DNA of 64,000 nucleotides from Allomuricauda sp. M10 (GTDB lineage: Bacteria > Bacteroidota > Bacteroidia > Flavobacteriales > Flavobacteriaceae), in the NCBI RefSeq assembly GCF_020782875.1, contig NZ_JAJGBN010000003.1, forward strand, positions 372,001 through 436,000, written 5' to 3'. This document shows positions 36,274 to 45,328 of this stretch, in pieces. The position numbers and the translations under genes were made by a program. The notes under the pieces were generated by a model. The model ran no database searches, was not told the DNA's origin, and saw only the letters and a list, made by a program, of their open reading frames with translations. Positions within the stretch are counted from its first letter, which is position 1. Every line of letters begins with the position of its first letter.

Positions 36274-36982
36274 TTGGAATTACATCAAATTGGCATGCTT
36301 GTCAGTGTCGGTAATTGCCCTTTACGGTTTTGCCGATCACAGGAGTAATCAAAGAAAAGTGAGCGACGTCACCATCAAATTTGTAGGTGATGAAAACTTG
36401 TATTTGACCGAGGATGCGGTTAATAAATTGTTAATACAAAATTACGGACCCCTAAAAAATAGGGATAAAGAACAGTTAGTTTTGAACACCATAGAGGAGG
36501 TAATCAGGTCCAACGATATGGTGAAAAATGCCCAAGTCTATCTTACTGTAAACGGGGAGCTTATCTCTAAGATTGTTCAGCGAAAACCCATAGGGAGAGT
36601 TGAGGGGGTCACCAAATTTTATTTGGATGATTTGGGAGAACGCATGCCATTGTCAAGGCATCATTCGGCTCGCGTGCCCATCATTACAGGTAAAATTACA
36701 GGGAAATCCCTTGAGGATGCCTATGTTATTTTGAACTATATCAACGACGATGATTTTTTGAGAAAAAATGTCATCGGGATCCATATAGAAGAGGAAGGAA
36801 GTTACCAGCTCAGGTTCCGCATGGAAAATTTTGTGGTGAATTTGGGTGGGGTGGACAACCTGAACATGAAGTTTAAAAATTTCATGGCCTTTTATGCCAA
36901 GGCTGCCAAGGACAAATCCTTGGAAAAGTATGCTATAGTGAGTTTGGAATTCAACAATCAAGTGGTTTGTACCAAAATATAA
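36263..36982 (+). CDS. ftsQ: Cell division protein FtsQ
   Basis: The product is 239 aa from the ATG at 36263; a longer frame from 36209 lies in murC coding sequence and is disfavoured. It has one membrane segment near the N-terminus (YIKLACLSVSVIALYGFA), then a POTRA-like region (SDVTIKFVGDENLYLTEDAV) and the FtsQ domain (RKPIGRVEGV). It links early and late divisome proteins. ftsA follows after 3 bases. Confidence 0.88.
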   Translation: MRVNWNYIKLACLSVSVIALYGFADHRSNQRKVSDVTIKFVGDENLYLTEDAVNKLLIQNYGPLKNRDKEQLVLNTIEEVIRSNDMVKNAQVYLTVNGELISKIVQRKPIGRVEGVTKFYLDDLGERMPLSRHHSARVPIITGKITGKSLEDAYVILNYINDDDFLRKNVIGIHIEEEGSYQLRFRMENFVVNLGGVDNLNMKFKNFMAFYAKAAKDKSLEKYAIVSLEFNNQVVCTKI

Positions 36983-36985
36983 AGT

Positions 36986-38317
36986 ATGGAACAGGGTAAT
37001 TATTCAGTAGGGTTGGATATTGGAACTACCAAGATCGTAGCGATCATCGGTAGGGAAAATGAGTATGGAAAAATTGAGATACTGGGCACCGGAAAGTCCA
37101 AAAGCTTGGGAGTGCACCGTGGGGTGGTCAATAACATCACCCAGACCATTTCCTCCATTCAACAAGCAGTGGAACAGGCCGAATTGAATTCAGGGCTGAA
37201 AATTGGTTCCGTTGTGGTGGGCATTGCCGGTCAACACATCCGAAGCCTGCAACATAGTGATTATATCACCAGACCCAATTCCGAAGAAGTCATCAACGAT
37301 GACGATTTGGACAAGTTGGTCAACCAAGTGTATAAGCTGGTAATGCTTCCGGGTGAAGAGATCATCCATGTATTGCCACAAGAATATAAAGTAGATGGCC
37401 AATCCGAAATCAAACATCCGAAGGGAATGTACGGTGGACGATTGGAAGCCAATTTCCATGTGGTTGTAGGCCAAGTGTCATCCATCAAAAACATAGGAAG
37501 GTGTATTAAAAGTGCCGGATTGGATCTAGGTAGCATCACCTTGGAACCCCTTGCTTCTGCAGATGCGGTATTGAGCCAAGAGGAAAAAGAAGCCGGTGTA
37601 GCCCTTATCGATATAGGGGGTGGTACCACCGACCTTGCCATTTTCAAGGATGGAATCATTCGCCATACTTCTGTTATCCCATTTGGAGGTAACGTGATCA
37701 CCGAGGACATCAAGGAAGGTTGCTCCATCATCGAAAAACAGGCCGAACTGTTGAAGATAAAATTCGGTTCCGCATGGCCAGGAGAGAACAAGGACAACGA
37801 AATCGTGTCCATTCCCGGGCTAAGAGGACGTGAGCCAAAGGAAATCACCTTAAAAAATCTTTCCAAGATCATTCACGCCCGTGTGGTGGAAATCGTGGAA
37901 CAGGTTTATGTGGAAATCAAAAACTATGGTCACGAAGAGCAAAAGAAAAAATTGATCGCCGGTATCGTTCTGACCGGTGGTGGAAGCCAATTGAAACATT
38001 TAAAGCAATTGGTAGAGTACATCACGGGTATGGATACCCGTATCGGTTATCCGAACGAGCATTTGGCAGGTGATTCCGATGAGGAAATCGCTAGCCCATT
38101 GTATGCTACGGCCGTTGGACTGTTGATGAAAGCTCTGGAGACGAAGAAGAGAACATTTGTTACGGAACAAGGAGAAATCCATGTAGAGGAAAACGTGTTG
38201 GTGGAGGATGACCATCATATGGGAGGACATACAAACGTGTCCACTCTCAAAGAAAGAAAATCCATATTTGATAAGTGGTCGGAAAAGTTGAAGGACTTTT
38301 TGGACAACGCAGAATAA
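36986..38317 (+). CDS. ftsA: Cell division protein FtsA
   Basis: The product is 443 aa, an actin-like ATPase that tethers FtsZ to the membrane. Blocks seen are GLDIGTTKIVAIIG, IDIGGGTTDLAIF and VLTGGGSQL. The C-terminus (SIFDKWSEKLKDFLDNAE) looks like an amphipathic helix. It lies between ftsQ and ftsZ as expected. Confidence 0.95.
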   Translation: MEQGNYSVGLDIGTTKIVAIIGRENEYGKIEILGTGKSKSLGVHRGVVNNITQTISSIQQAVEQAELNSGLKIGSVVVGIAGQHIRSLQHSDYITRPNSEEVINDDDLDKLVNQVYKLVMLPGEEIIHVLPQEYKVDGQSEIKHPKGMYGGRLEANFHVVVGQVSSIKNIGRCIKSAGLDLGSITLEPLASADAVLSQEEKEAGVALIDIGGGTTDLAIFKDGIIRHTSVIPFGGNVITEDIKEGCSIIEKQAELLKIKFGSAWPGENKDNEIVSIPGLRGREPKEITLKNLSKIIHARVVEIVEQVYVEIKNYGHEEQKKKLIAGIVLTGGGSQLKHLKQLVEYITGMDTRIGYPNEHLAGDSDEEIASPLYATAVGLLMKALETKKRTFVTEQGEIHVEENVLVEDDHHMGGHTNVSTLKERKSIFDKWSEKLKDFLDNAE

Positions 38318-38343
38318 TAACCCCATAAAGAAACACATTTGTC

Positions 38344-40326
38344 ATGAGTAAGAACACTGAATTTGACAACATCGCTTTTGATTTACCCAAGAACAAGAGC
38401 AACGTAATTAAAGTTATCGGAGTAGGAGGTGGCGGTAGCAATGCTATCAACCACATGTTCCAGGCTGGCATCAACGGAGTGGATTTCGTCATCTGCAACA
38501 CCGATGCCCAGGCATTACAGAACAGTCCAGTACCCAACAAGATTCAATTAGGGGTTTCCCTTACCGAAGGTCTTGGTGCAGGTGCCAACCCCGAAGTTGG
38601 GGAGCAAGCTGCCTTGGAGAGTATGGAAGAGATCAAGGGTATGTTGGGGCACAATACCAAAATGGCCTTTATTACCGCTGGTATGGGTGGCGGTACCGGT
38701 ACAGGGGCAGCACCTATCCTTGCCAAATTGGCCAAGGAAATGGATGTGTTGACCGTTGGTATCGTGACTATTCCTTTTCAGTTTGAAGGGGCCATGCGTA
38801 ACAAACAGGCACAACTGGGGATTGAAAAATTGCGCGCCAATGTGGATTCCCTTATTGTAATCAACAACAACAAACTACGTGAGGTATACGGCAATCTTGG
38901 GTTTAAGGCCGGATTCTCCAAAGCGGATGAAGTTTTGGCCACTGCGGCAAGGGGTATCGCAGAGGTTATAACACACCACTACACACAGAACATTGACCTT
39001 AGGGATGCCAAAACGGTACTTTCCAATAGTGGCACGGCCATAATGGGTTCAGCCACCGCTTCAGGTTCTGCTAGGGCCACGGAAGCGATTATGAAAGCCT
39101 TGGATTCTCCCTTGTTGAACGATAACAAGATCAATGGAGCCAAAAATGTATTGTTGCTTATTGTTTCCGGTTCACAAGAAATCACCATTGACGAGATCGG
39201 GGAAATCAACGATCACATCCAAATAGAGGCTGGTCATGGAGCCAACATCATCATGGGTGTGGGTGAGGACGAAAGCTTGGGCGAAGCCATTGCCGTAACT
39301 GTAATTGCCACTGGTTTCAATGTAGATCAGCAAGATAATATCGTGAACACGGAATCCAAAAAGGTATTCTATACTTTGGAGGACGAACAAACGGCCCAAC
39401 AGGATTTAACTCCTGAGGCTACTTCCATCCAAGAAGTGAAAGTGGTTCAGCCCATTGTTGTGGAACCAGAACCAGAGCCAAGCATTGTAAAGCATACTTT
39501 GGAGGTTGATGAAGTAGAAGAAATCATCGAGGTAAAACCCCAAATGAAGAAGCAAGAACCAGATTTGGTTCCCACGACAAGCTACATCAGAAACTTTAAT
39601 GTGTTCTATGAAGAAGTTGTTCCTGAGTATGTGGAAGATGACTTCATCATCATTGAGGCCAAAAATATCATCAACAATATTGAAGTGATTGATGCCGAGG
39701 TGGTAGCACCAAGGACAAATGAAGATCAGTTCACCTTGAGCTTTGATATGCCTTTGAACAGTCAGGAAGAGGAAGAAGAGGATGAGCGAGAGCACACCAT
39801 TACTTTTAATTTGGAAGATGGTATTGGGGATGTGAACGTGAACGAGTATGTAGAGGTGAAACCTGTTTTGGAATACAGGAACCAGGGTGAGACGCGTTAC
39901 AACCTTGAAGAATACATGGAGCTTGAAAACAAGTTGACCGGAGCCAGGTCCATGGCGGAAACCCATGAACCCAAATTGGTGGAGAACGAATTGGTTTTTG
40001 AGAAAAAGACCATCAAATTGGAAACCGCCGAACAACAAGAAGAAACGGTGGACAGTTTAGATCCCATGAACAGCCCCATCAATGAGATTTTGAGGGAGCG
40101 TGCCGATGAACGCAGAAGAAAACTGAAAAATTTCAACTATAAGTTCCAGAACAACAGGAGCAGCATCGACGAAATTGAGAAGCAGCCTGCTTATAAAAGA
40201 CAAGGGGTGGATCTGAACGATGTGCCAAGGGAACAAAAAGTATCAAGGACCACTTTGAGTGAGGATAGCAACGATGATCTTCAGTTGCGATCCAATAACT
40301 CTTTCCTGCACGATAATGTTGATTAG
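38344..40326 (+). CDS. ftsZ: Cell division protein FtsZ with long C-terminal extension
   Basis: The product is 660 aa. The tubulin-like GTPase domain fills about residues 1-335, with GVGGGGSNAINHM and the tubulin signature GGGTGTGAAP. From about residue 345 on, there is a roughly 300-residue acidic, low-complexity linker. It ends in LRSNNSFLHDNVD, the conserved flavobacterial C-terminal peptide that binds FtsA and other partners. A terminator follows. Confidence 0.95.
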   Translation: MSKNTEFDNIAFDLPKNKSNVIKVIGVGGGGSNAINHMFQAGINGVDFVICNTDAQALQNSPVPNKIQLGVSLTEGLGAGANPEVGEQAALESMEEIKGMLGHNTKMAFITAGMGGGTGTGAAPILAKLAKEMDVLTVGIVTIPFQFEGAMRNKQAQLGIEKLRANVDSLIVINNNKLREVYGNLGFKAGFSKADEVLATAARGIAEVITHHYTQNIDLRDAKTVLSNSGTAIMGSATASGSARATEAIMKALDSPLLNDNKINGAKNVLLLIVSGSQEITIDEIGEINDHIQIEAGHGANIIMGVGEDESLGEAIAVTVIATGFNVDQQDNIVNTESKKVFYTLEDEQTAQQDLTPEATSIQEVKVVQPIVVEPEPEPSIVKHTLEVDEVEEIIEVKPQMKKQEPDLVPTTSYIRNFNVFYEEVVPEYVEDDFIIIEAKNIINNIEVIDAEVVAPRTNEDQFTLSFDMPLNSQEEEEEDEREHTITFNLEDGIGDVNVNEYVEVKPVLEYRNQGETRYNLEEYMELENKLTGARSMAETHEPKLVENELVFEKKTIKLETAEQQEETVDSLDPMNSPINEILRERADERRRKLKNFNYKFQNNRSSIDEIEKQPAYKRQGVDLNDVPREQKVSRTTLSEDSNDDLQLRSNNSFLHDNVD

Positions 40327-40362
40327 TAGTGTTTAAATTAACATCCATTTTTAATGGAAAGC

Positions 40363-40400
40363 ATAAACCCGGAAGTGAAATACTTTCGGGTTTATTTTTT
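40363..40400 (+). terminator. Terminator of the dcw operon after ftsZ
   Basis: ATAAACCCG (40363-40371) pairs with CGGGTTTAT (40387-40395), followed by T. The next gene has its own start 27 bases later. Confidence 0.8.
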
Positions 40401-40426
40401 ATCTTCGCAGCCCAAAATAGATAGAA

Positions 40427-40879
40427 ATGGGTTTGCAGGATAAGGTGATGACCGAGATGAAAACAGCAATGAAGGCAAAGGATACTGTTGCCTTGGAATC
40501 ATTGCGTGCCATCAAGTCCGCTATTTTGTTAGCAAAGACAGAAACAGGTGCCGGCGCCGAACTTTCTGAGGAAGAAGAAGTGAAACTGATTCAAAAGTTG
40601 GTAAAACAACGAAAGGACAGTGCCACTATCTATCAACAACAAGGTCGTGAGGATTTGGCAGGACCAGAGCTAGCGCAAGTGGCGGTAATCGAGAAATTCT
40701 TGCCCGAGCAATTGTCCGAGGAAGAAATTGAAAAAGTAGTGCTGAAAACCATTGCATCCGTTGGTGCTTCGGGAATGCAGGATATGGGTAAGGTCATGGG
40801 TATTGTTTCCAAGGAATTGGCAGGGCAGGCTGATGGCAAGACCATTTCCAACATCGTAAAGGCAAAACTTAGTTCTTAA
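40427..40879 (+). CDS. GatB/YqeY-domain protein
   Basis: The product is 150 aa, all helical, with the YqeY pattern (LQDKVMTEMKTAMKAKDTVA, then LRAIKSAILLAKTE, QRKDSA, GREDLA). Related to the tRNA-binding tail of the amidotransferase subunit GatB; the role is not settled. It follows the ftsZ terminator and has a weak TATCTTCG element at 40400. The stop lies 6 bases before the tRNA fragment. Confidence 0.9.
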   Translation: MGLQDKVMTEMKTAMKAKDTVALESLRAIKSAILLAKTETGAGAELSEEEEVKLIQKLVKQRKDSATIYQQQGREDLAGPELAQVAVIEKFLPEQLSEEEIEKVVLKTIASVGASGMQDMGKVMGIVSKELAGQADGKTISNIVKAKLSS

Positions 40880-40884
40880 TATTT

Positions 40885-40926
40885 TAATGGCCCAGTAGTT
40901 CTCCCGATAGCTATCGGGATGGATAG
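40885..40926 (+). pseudogene. 5' fragment of tRNA-Arg split by a palindrome
   Basis: TAATGGCCCAGTAGTTC at 40885-40901 is identical to 41000-41016, the start of the intact tRNA with four bases before it. In the intact gene it continues AACTGGATAG; here the AACT is replaced by an 18-bp palindrome and then GGATAG (40921-40926) resumes. No anticodon or T arm follows, so this is not a working tRNA. Confidence 0.75.
40902..40919. repeat. Perfect 18-bp palindrome TCCCGATAGCTATCGGGA
   Basis: Perfectly self-complementary, embedded in the tRNA 5' fragment. Similar GATAGCTATC palindromes are widespread in intergenic DNA of Bacteroidota, so it may be a dispersed hairpin element. Confidence 0.7.
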
Positions 40927-41003
40927 CTGCCTGCCTCTGGTTGGAATATAAGACTTAAGCAAAATGAAAAAATGTGTCTCCTGCATTCTCAGGAGTAAAT
41001 AAT

Positions 41004-41077
41004 GGCCCAGTAGTTCAACTGGATAGAATATCAGATTTCGGCTCTGAGGGTTGGGGGTTCGAATCCTCCCTGGGTCA
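41004..41077 (+). tRNA. tRNA-Arg (anticodon TCG)
   Basis: 74 bases fold as a full cloverleaf: acceptor GGCCCAG/CTGGGTC with one G-T pair, D stem GTTC/GAAT with one G-T pair, anticodon stem TCAGA/TCTGA with loop TTTCGGC (anticodon TCG, reading CGA), variable loop of five bases, T stem GGGGG/CCTCC with loop TTCGAAT, and discriminator A. No CCA is encoded. Confidence 0.95.
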
Positions 41078-41087
41078 CATAAAGATT

Positions 41088-41140
41088 AAAAGCTTCACGT
41101 CAAATCAAGGTTACTTGAATTTGTAAGTGGGGCTTTTTGA
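41088..41140 (+). terminator. Terminator after tRNA-Arg
   Basis: AAAAGCTTCAC at 41088-41098 pairs with GTGGGGCTTTTT at 41127-41138 (two G-T pairs), with an inner stem CAAAT-CAAG/CTTG-ATTTG. The T-run ends the stem. Confidence 0.7.
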
Positions 41141-41198
41141 TTTTCTTCATTTTGTAGACTTACGACAATCCGAAAAATGACAGATGAAATGGATAAGC

Positions 41199-42374
41199 CT
41201 ATTTCAAAATATTCTGGATAATGGTCGAGAACATTTGAATGCCAGTTGTCAAGATCTCATCGGGGAAATCATAATCAGCATGGTGCAAAGCAGGCGAATC
41301 AATCCCTGAACCTAGGCCAAACATGGCGGTTTTGTATTTTTTGGAATACCAGCCAAAGTCCTCCCCAAATCTGAATGGATGCTCCTTGTTGATGATTTCA
41401 AAACCGTTTGCATTGGCTGCCTTTTGGATATGTGCAGTGCATTCTTCATCATTGATGCTTGCCGGGAAAAACTCTAACCATTCAAAACTAAAATCGAGAT
41501 GGTTTGATAAACAGATGCCATCCACCAAAGTTTTAATTTTGGAAGTCAATAAACTCATTTGTGAACTGTTCCAAGTGCGAATGGTGTAATGTAATTCGGC
41601 ATTTGCAGGGGAAATGCCATAAGCTTTTTCGCCCATCAGTAGGTGAACTGGTGTCAATACGGCAAAGTTATCCATTTTGGGATCCAAACAATTCAAACTG
41701 GACATCCCTTCTATTATTTTGGAAACGGCTAGTGCAGGATTATTTCCATTTTCTGGCTCGGCAGCGTGGGCTTCTTTTCCTTTAATTTTGATGACCACAC
41801 TTTGTACTTCGGCGGAAAATCCCTTTGGAGTAATAATAATGTTGTGGATACTTTCACCTGGAATGTTGTGAAGCGCGAAAAGATAATCGATGCCCAATGC
41901 TTCAAATTTATTATCATGCACCAACATTTGTGCACCCTTGCCCGTTTCTTCGGCAGGTTGAAAGAGCAAGATGACCTTCCCTTTTTGGATCGGTTGTGCT
42001 TCCAACCAGAAAATCAGCCCAGAAACGATAGCCATATGGCCGTCATGACCGCATTTATGGGAAACTCCTGCATTGACCGATTTATATGAAAACTGATTTT
42101 CTTCCTGAATGGGCAATGCATCCAATTCGCACCGGATGGCAATGGTTTTTCCTGGTTCTGGAAATTGGTAGATTACAGCGAAACCAGTTTCCCCAAAAGT
42201 TTCAATTTGTGCCGCCTTACCATGTTTTTCTGCAAACTGCCGTATTCTATTTACGGTTTTATATTCTTGACCGGACAATTCAGGGTTAGCATGCAACTCA
42301 CGCCTTAATTGGATGATTTTAGGAAGGTAACGGTGTTGGTCTTGAGGCATAGGTAGGCCAATATTTTCATCCAT
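41199..42374 (-). CDS. M20-family amidohydrolase
   Basis: The product is 391 aa from the ATG at 42374; a longer frame from 42494 adds 40 residues of poor composition and is disfavoured. Zinc-binding signatures HKCGHDGHM and PAEETGKG fit the N-acyl-amino acid / IAA-amino acid hydrolase branch. The N-terminal IIQLRRELHANPELSGQE block is typical. It may deacylate amino acids or peptides; substrate unknown. It is convergent with the tRNA and divergent from the permease gene. Confidence 0.9.
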   Translation of the reverse strand: MDENIGLPMPQDQHRYLPKIIQLRRELHANPELSGQEYKTVNRIRQFAEKHGKAAQIETFGETGFAVIYQFPEPGKTIAIRCELDALPIQEENQFSYKSVNAGVSHKCGHDGHMAIVSGLIFWLEAQPIQKGKVILLFQPAEETGKGAQMLVHDNKFEALGIDYLFALHNIPGESIHNIIITPKGFSAEVQSVVIKIKGKEAHAAEPENGNNPALAVSKIIEGMSSLNCLDPKMDNFAVLTPVHLLMGEKAYGISPANAELHYTIRTWNSSQMSLLTSKIKTLVDGICLSNHLDFSFEWLEFFPASINDEECTAHIQKAANANGFEIINKEHPFRFGEDFGWYSKKYKTAMFGLGSGIDSPALHHADYDFPDEILTTGIQMFSTIIQNILK

Positions 42375-42503
42375 AAAGATAGCTAAAAAGGAACTTTGAA
42401 AGTGTTCTGAAATAGAGGTGGACCGCAGTTTTTGGTTGGTTGATTTAATGTGCAATCCTCTAAAATTTCGTAAATTTAAAGGTGTAAATTCCATTAAAAA
42501 TAC

Positions 42504-43208
42504 ATGGATACAACCTTTCCGTTGACCGCTGGTTTAATAGCCTCCATGCTACATGTTATTGCTGGTCCCGATCATTTGGCGGCGGTCGCTCCCTTTGCCA
42601 TCGAATCCAAGCGGAAGGCATGGAAAATAGGATTGTTCTGGGGTATTGGGCACTTGGTAGGCATGATTGCCATTGGACTTTTGTTTGCCATTTTCAGGGA
42701 GATTATCCCTGTAGATGCCATTTCCCAATACAGCGAGCAATTGGTCGGAATCGTTTTGGTAGGATTGGGATGTTGGTCTCTCTATCGGATTTTTAAAAAG
42801 AGAAGGCACCACAAACATTTGCATGTGCATACGGAACATGCCCCAGTAATCCATTCCCATGAGCACCAACACGAACATAATCCAACACATCATCACCAAC
42901 ATTCCCAAACATTGAGGCAAAATAATTTGGCCTCGTTTTCCATTGGAATTTTACACGGATTGGCGGGAATTTCCCATTTTTTGTTGTTCTTGCCTGTTTT
43001 AGGATTCGAAACACGAGCCGATTCCATCACTTATATCATTGGATTTGCGGCGGGTATTTTGGTGGCGATGATCACCTTCGCTTTTGTGATAGGAAGAATT
43101 GCTTCCGTAGTGAAAAATGGACACAATGAAGTTTTCTTTAACGGAATCCGTTTTGCTGGAGGATTGTTTGCCTTGGCCATAGGTTTTTATTGGATCTTCA
43201 GTAGCTAA
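42504..43208 (+). CDS. Nickel/cobalt permease-like membrane protein with His-rich loop
   Basis: The product is 234 aa with six hydrophobic segments. Segment 1 has HVIAGPDHLA, a variant of the HX4DH metal-entry motif of NiCoT/UreH-type transporters. A cytoplasmic loop (about residues 97-135) has 17 histidines among few other residues, a metal-binding feature. It stands next to the hydrogenase cluster, so nickel uptake for the [NiFe] centre is likely. Stop codons of this gene and hypE overlap. Confidence 0.78.
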   Translation: MDTTFPLTAGLIASMLHVIAGPDHLAAVAPFAIESKRKAWKIGLFWGIGHLVGMIAIGLLFAIFREIIPVDAISQYSEQLVGIVLVGLGCWSLYRIFKKRRHHKHLHVHTEHAPVIHSHEHQHEHNPTHHHQHSQTLRQNNLASFSIGILHGLAGISHFLLFLPVLGFETRADSITYIIGFAAGILVAMITFAFVIGRIASVVKNGHNEVFFNGIRFAGGLFALAIGFYWIFSS

Positions 43209-44230
43209 CAAATTCTTGGTAGTTGCTCGCCGAGCAAGGGTGTAACCATACGCTTGCCCCCAATAACACTGTGCATAACCACTTTGTTCGGATGTTCTTT
43301 GGTGATTTCCCCTATACAAATGGCACTTTGTCCCTTGTCATCCTTTTGCATCAATTCAATCATTTCAGATTCGATAGTTGGATCTACAATGGAAACAAAA
43401 ATACCTTCGTTGGCCACAAAAAGGGGATCCAGTCCCAACATTTCGCAAGCTGCAGCCACTTGATCATCAATGGGTAATTGGTTTTCAATGATGTTAATTC
43501 CTAAATTAATATCACCAGCAATTTCAGTAAGTACACTGGCCAATCCACCTCTTGTGGGATCTCGGAACAAGTGTATTTTGTCTCCAAAGGCATCCAAAAG
43601 TTTTCCCACTAAGAAATTCAAGTTAGTTGTATCACTCTCAATGCTCGATTCAAATTCCAAACCGTCCCTTTGAGACATGATGGCCATGCCATGCTGGGCA
43701 ATGGGTCCACTGATGATGATTTTATCACCCGGGTTAATTTTTTTAGCTGAGATGTTTGCCTTGGGATGCACTTTCCCAAAACCTGTGGTGTTGATGAAAA
43801 TCTTATCTCCCTTGCCCCGTTCCACAACCTTGGTGTCCCCAGTTATGATTTTGACCCCACTCTGGTCGGCGGTTTCTTTGATGGTTTCCACAATTTTGAC
43901 AAAGTCGTCAATGGGCAACCCTTCTTCCACAATGAAGGCCAAGGATAAAAATTCAGGTTGGGCACCGCACATGGCCACATCGTTCACAGTGCCGTTTACG
44001 GCCAAATCCCCAATATTCCCCCCTTTAAAAAAGATGGGAGAAACCACAAAGCTATCCGTAGAAATGGCCATTTTTCCATCTATTTGGATGATGGAACCAT
44101 CGTGTTTTTGATCGAGGTAAGGATTGCTGAACGTTTCAAAAATAATCTTGTCCAACAGCTCACGGGTCATCAAACCGCCACTTCCATGTCCCAGGTTAAT
44201 GGTGTCGTATCCCAATTCTTTTTTGTTCAT
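43205..44230 (-). CDS. hypE: Hydrogenase maturation protein HypE
   Basis: The product is 341 aa. It dehydrates the carbamoylated C-terminal Cys to thiocyanate, the CN ligand source for the [NiFe] centre. Seen are LGHGSGGLMTRELL at the start, the ATP-binding DLAVNGTVNDVAMCGA, and the C-terminal PRIC with the essential final Cys. It is the last gene of the minus-strand hydrogenase run. Confidence 0.95.
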   Translation of the reverse strand: MNKKELGYDTINLGHGSGGLMTRELLDKIIFETFSNPYLDQKHDGSIIQIDGKMAISTDSFVVSPIFFKGGNIGDLAVNGTVNDVAMCGAQPEFLSLAFIVEEGLPIDDFVKIVETIKETADQSGVKIITGDTKVVERGKGDKIFINTTGFGKVHPKANISAKKINPGDKIIISGPIAQHGMAIMSQRDGLEFESSIESDTTNLNFLVGKLLDAFGDKIHLFRDPTRGGLASVLTEIAGDINLGINIIENQLPIDDQVAAACEMLGLDPLFVANEGIFVSIVDPTIESEMIELMQKDDKGQSAICIGEITKEHPNKVVMHSVIGGKRMVTPLLGEQLPRIC

Positions 44231-44236
44231 GGCACA

Positions 44237-45325
44237 TTAATTTAGGTGGTTTGAAAAATGGTAATAAGCGGCACAGGCTCCTTCCGAAGAAACCATGGGG
44301 GCACCCAACGGGTTGGAAGGATTACAGGCCTTGCCAAATTGTGGACATTCATGTGGTTTTTTGATGCCCTTTAAAATTTGTCCAGCGATACATTCGGAGT
44401 TTTCGGGAGTAGCAATGGAACTGATTCCAAACTTGGTTTCCGCATCATAGTCCCGAAATGCTGGCTTTAAAACATAACCACTGTCAGGGATGGTTCCAAT
44501 GCCACGCCATTCACGATCTCCTACCTCAAAAACAGATTGGATCACTTTTAGGGCTTCCAGGTTTCCTTCTTCCCTTACCACACGGGAATATTGGTTTTCC
44601 AGCTTGTATTCTCCTTTTTCCAATTGCTGTATGGCCAAGTAGATGCCTTGAACCAGATCTAGAGGTTCAAATCCCGTCACCACGATCGGGATTTTGTATT
44701 TTTCAACCAACGGGTAATATTCCTTCATCCCCATGATGGCACACACATGGCCTGCTCCCAGAAAGGCATCAATGGTACAGAACTCATCGCCTAAAATTCC
44801 TTCCATGGCAGGTGGTACCAATACATGGGATACCAATATGGAATAATTTTTCACTTCTTCCTTTTTAGCATGTAACACCGAAAGGGCGTTGGCAGGCGCC
44901 GTAGTTTCAAATCCGACAGCAAAAAAAACGACTTCTTTGTTCGGGTTTTGTTTCGCGATGTTGACGGCTTCCAACGGCGAATACAAGATGCGAAGGTCAC
45001 CTCCGTTTGCTTTGGCTTCCAAAAGACTTTTTTTACTGCCCGGCACTCGGACCATATCACCAAAGGAGCAAACAATGACCCCATTTTCCAACAATTCCAC
45101 AGCCTTATCAATCAGGTTGAGTGGTGTAACACAAACAGGGCAACCAGGGCCATGGATCATTCGAACGTTTTCTGGAAGTAGGTTGATGATTCCATTCTTG
45201 ACCAATCCATGGGTTTGTCCACCACAGATTTCCATGATATTCCACGTTTTAGTGGCCGTTTTGTGAATCAGGTCCAAGTACTGTTTGGTGGCCTCCAAGT
45301 TTCTATATTCGCTCAAATACTTCAT
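44237..45325 (-). CDS. hypD: Hydrogenase maturation protein HypD
   Basis: The product is 362 aa, the iron-sulfur scaffold on which Fe(CN)2CO is built together with HypC. CGGQTHGLVKNG and HGPGCPVCVTP are the conserved cysteine blocks. A C-terminal Cys-rich block (CIAGQILKG, then PHECPQFGKAC) binds the [4Fe-4S] cluster. It lies 6 bases from hypE and 3 bases from hypF. Confidence 0.95.
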   Translation of the reverse strand: MKYLSEYRNLEATKQYLDLIHKTATKTWNIMEICGGQTHGLVKNGIINLLPENVRMIHGPGCPVCVTPLNLIDKAVELLENGVIVCSFGDMVRVPGSKKSLLEAKANGGDLRILYSPLEAVNIAKQNPNKEVVFFAVGFETTAPANALSVLHAKKEEVKNYSILVSHVLVPPAMEGILGDEFCTIDAFLGAGHVCAIMGMKEYYPLVEKYKIPIVVTGFEPLDLVQGIYLAIQQLEKGEYKLENQYSRVVREEGNLEALKVIQSVFEVGDREWRGIGTIPDSGYVLKPAFRDYDAETKFGISSIATPENSECIAGQILKGIKKPHECPQFGKACNPSNPLGAPMVSSEGACAAYYHFSNHLN

Positions 45326-45328
45326 GGG

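Noticed and set aside
41004..41077. Use of tRNA-Arg as a phage or island attachment site for the hydrogenase cluster
   Set aside because: No integrase gene and no 3'-end duplication were seen; only the 5' end is repeated, and on the upstream side.
42375..42494. N-terminal extension of the M20 amidohydrolase
   Set aside because: Residues lack family similarity and run nearly to the start of the divergent permease gene.
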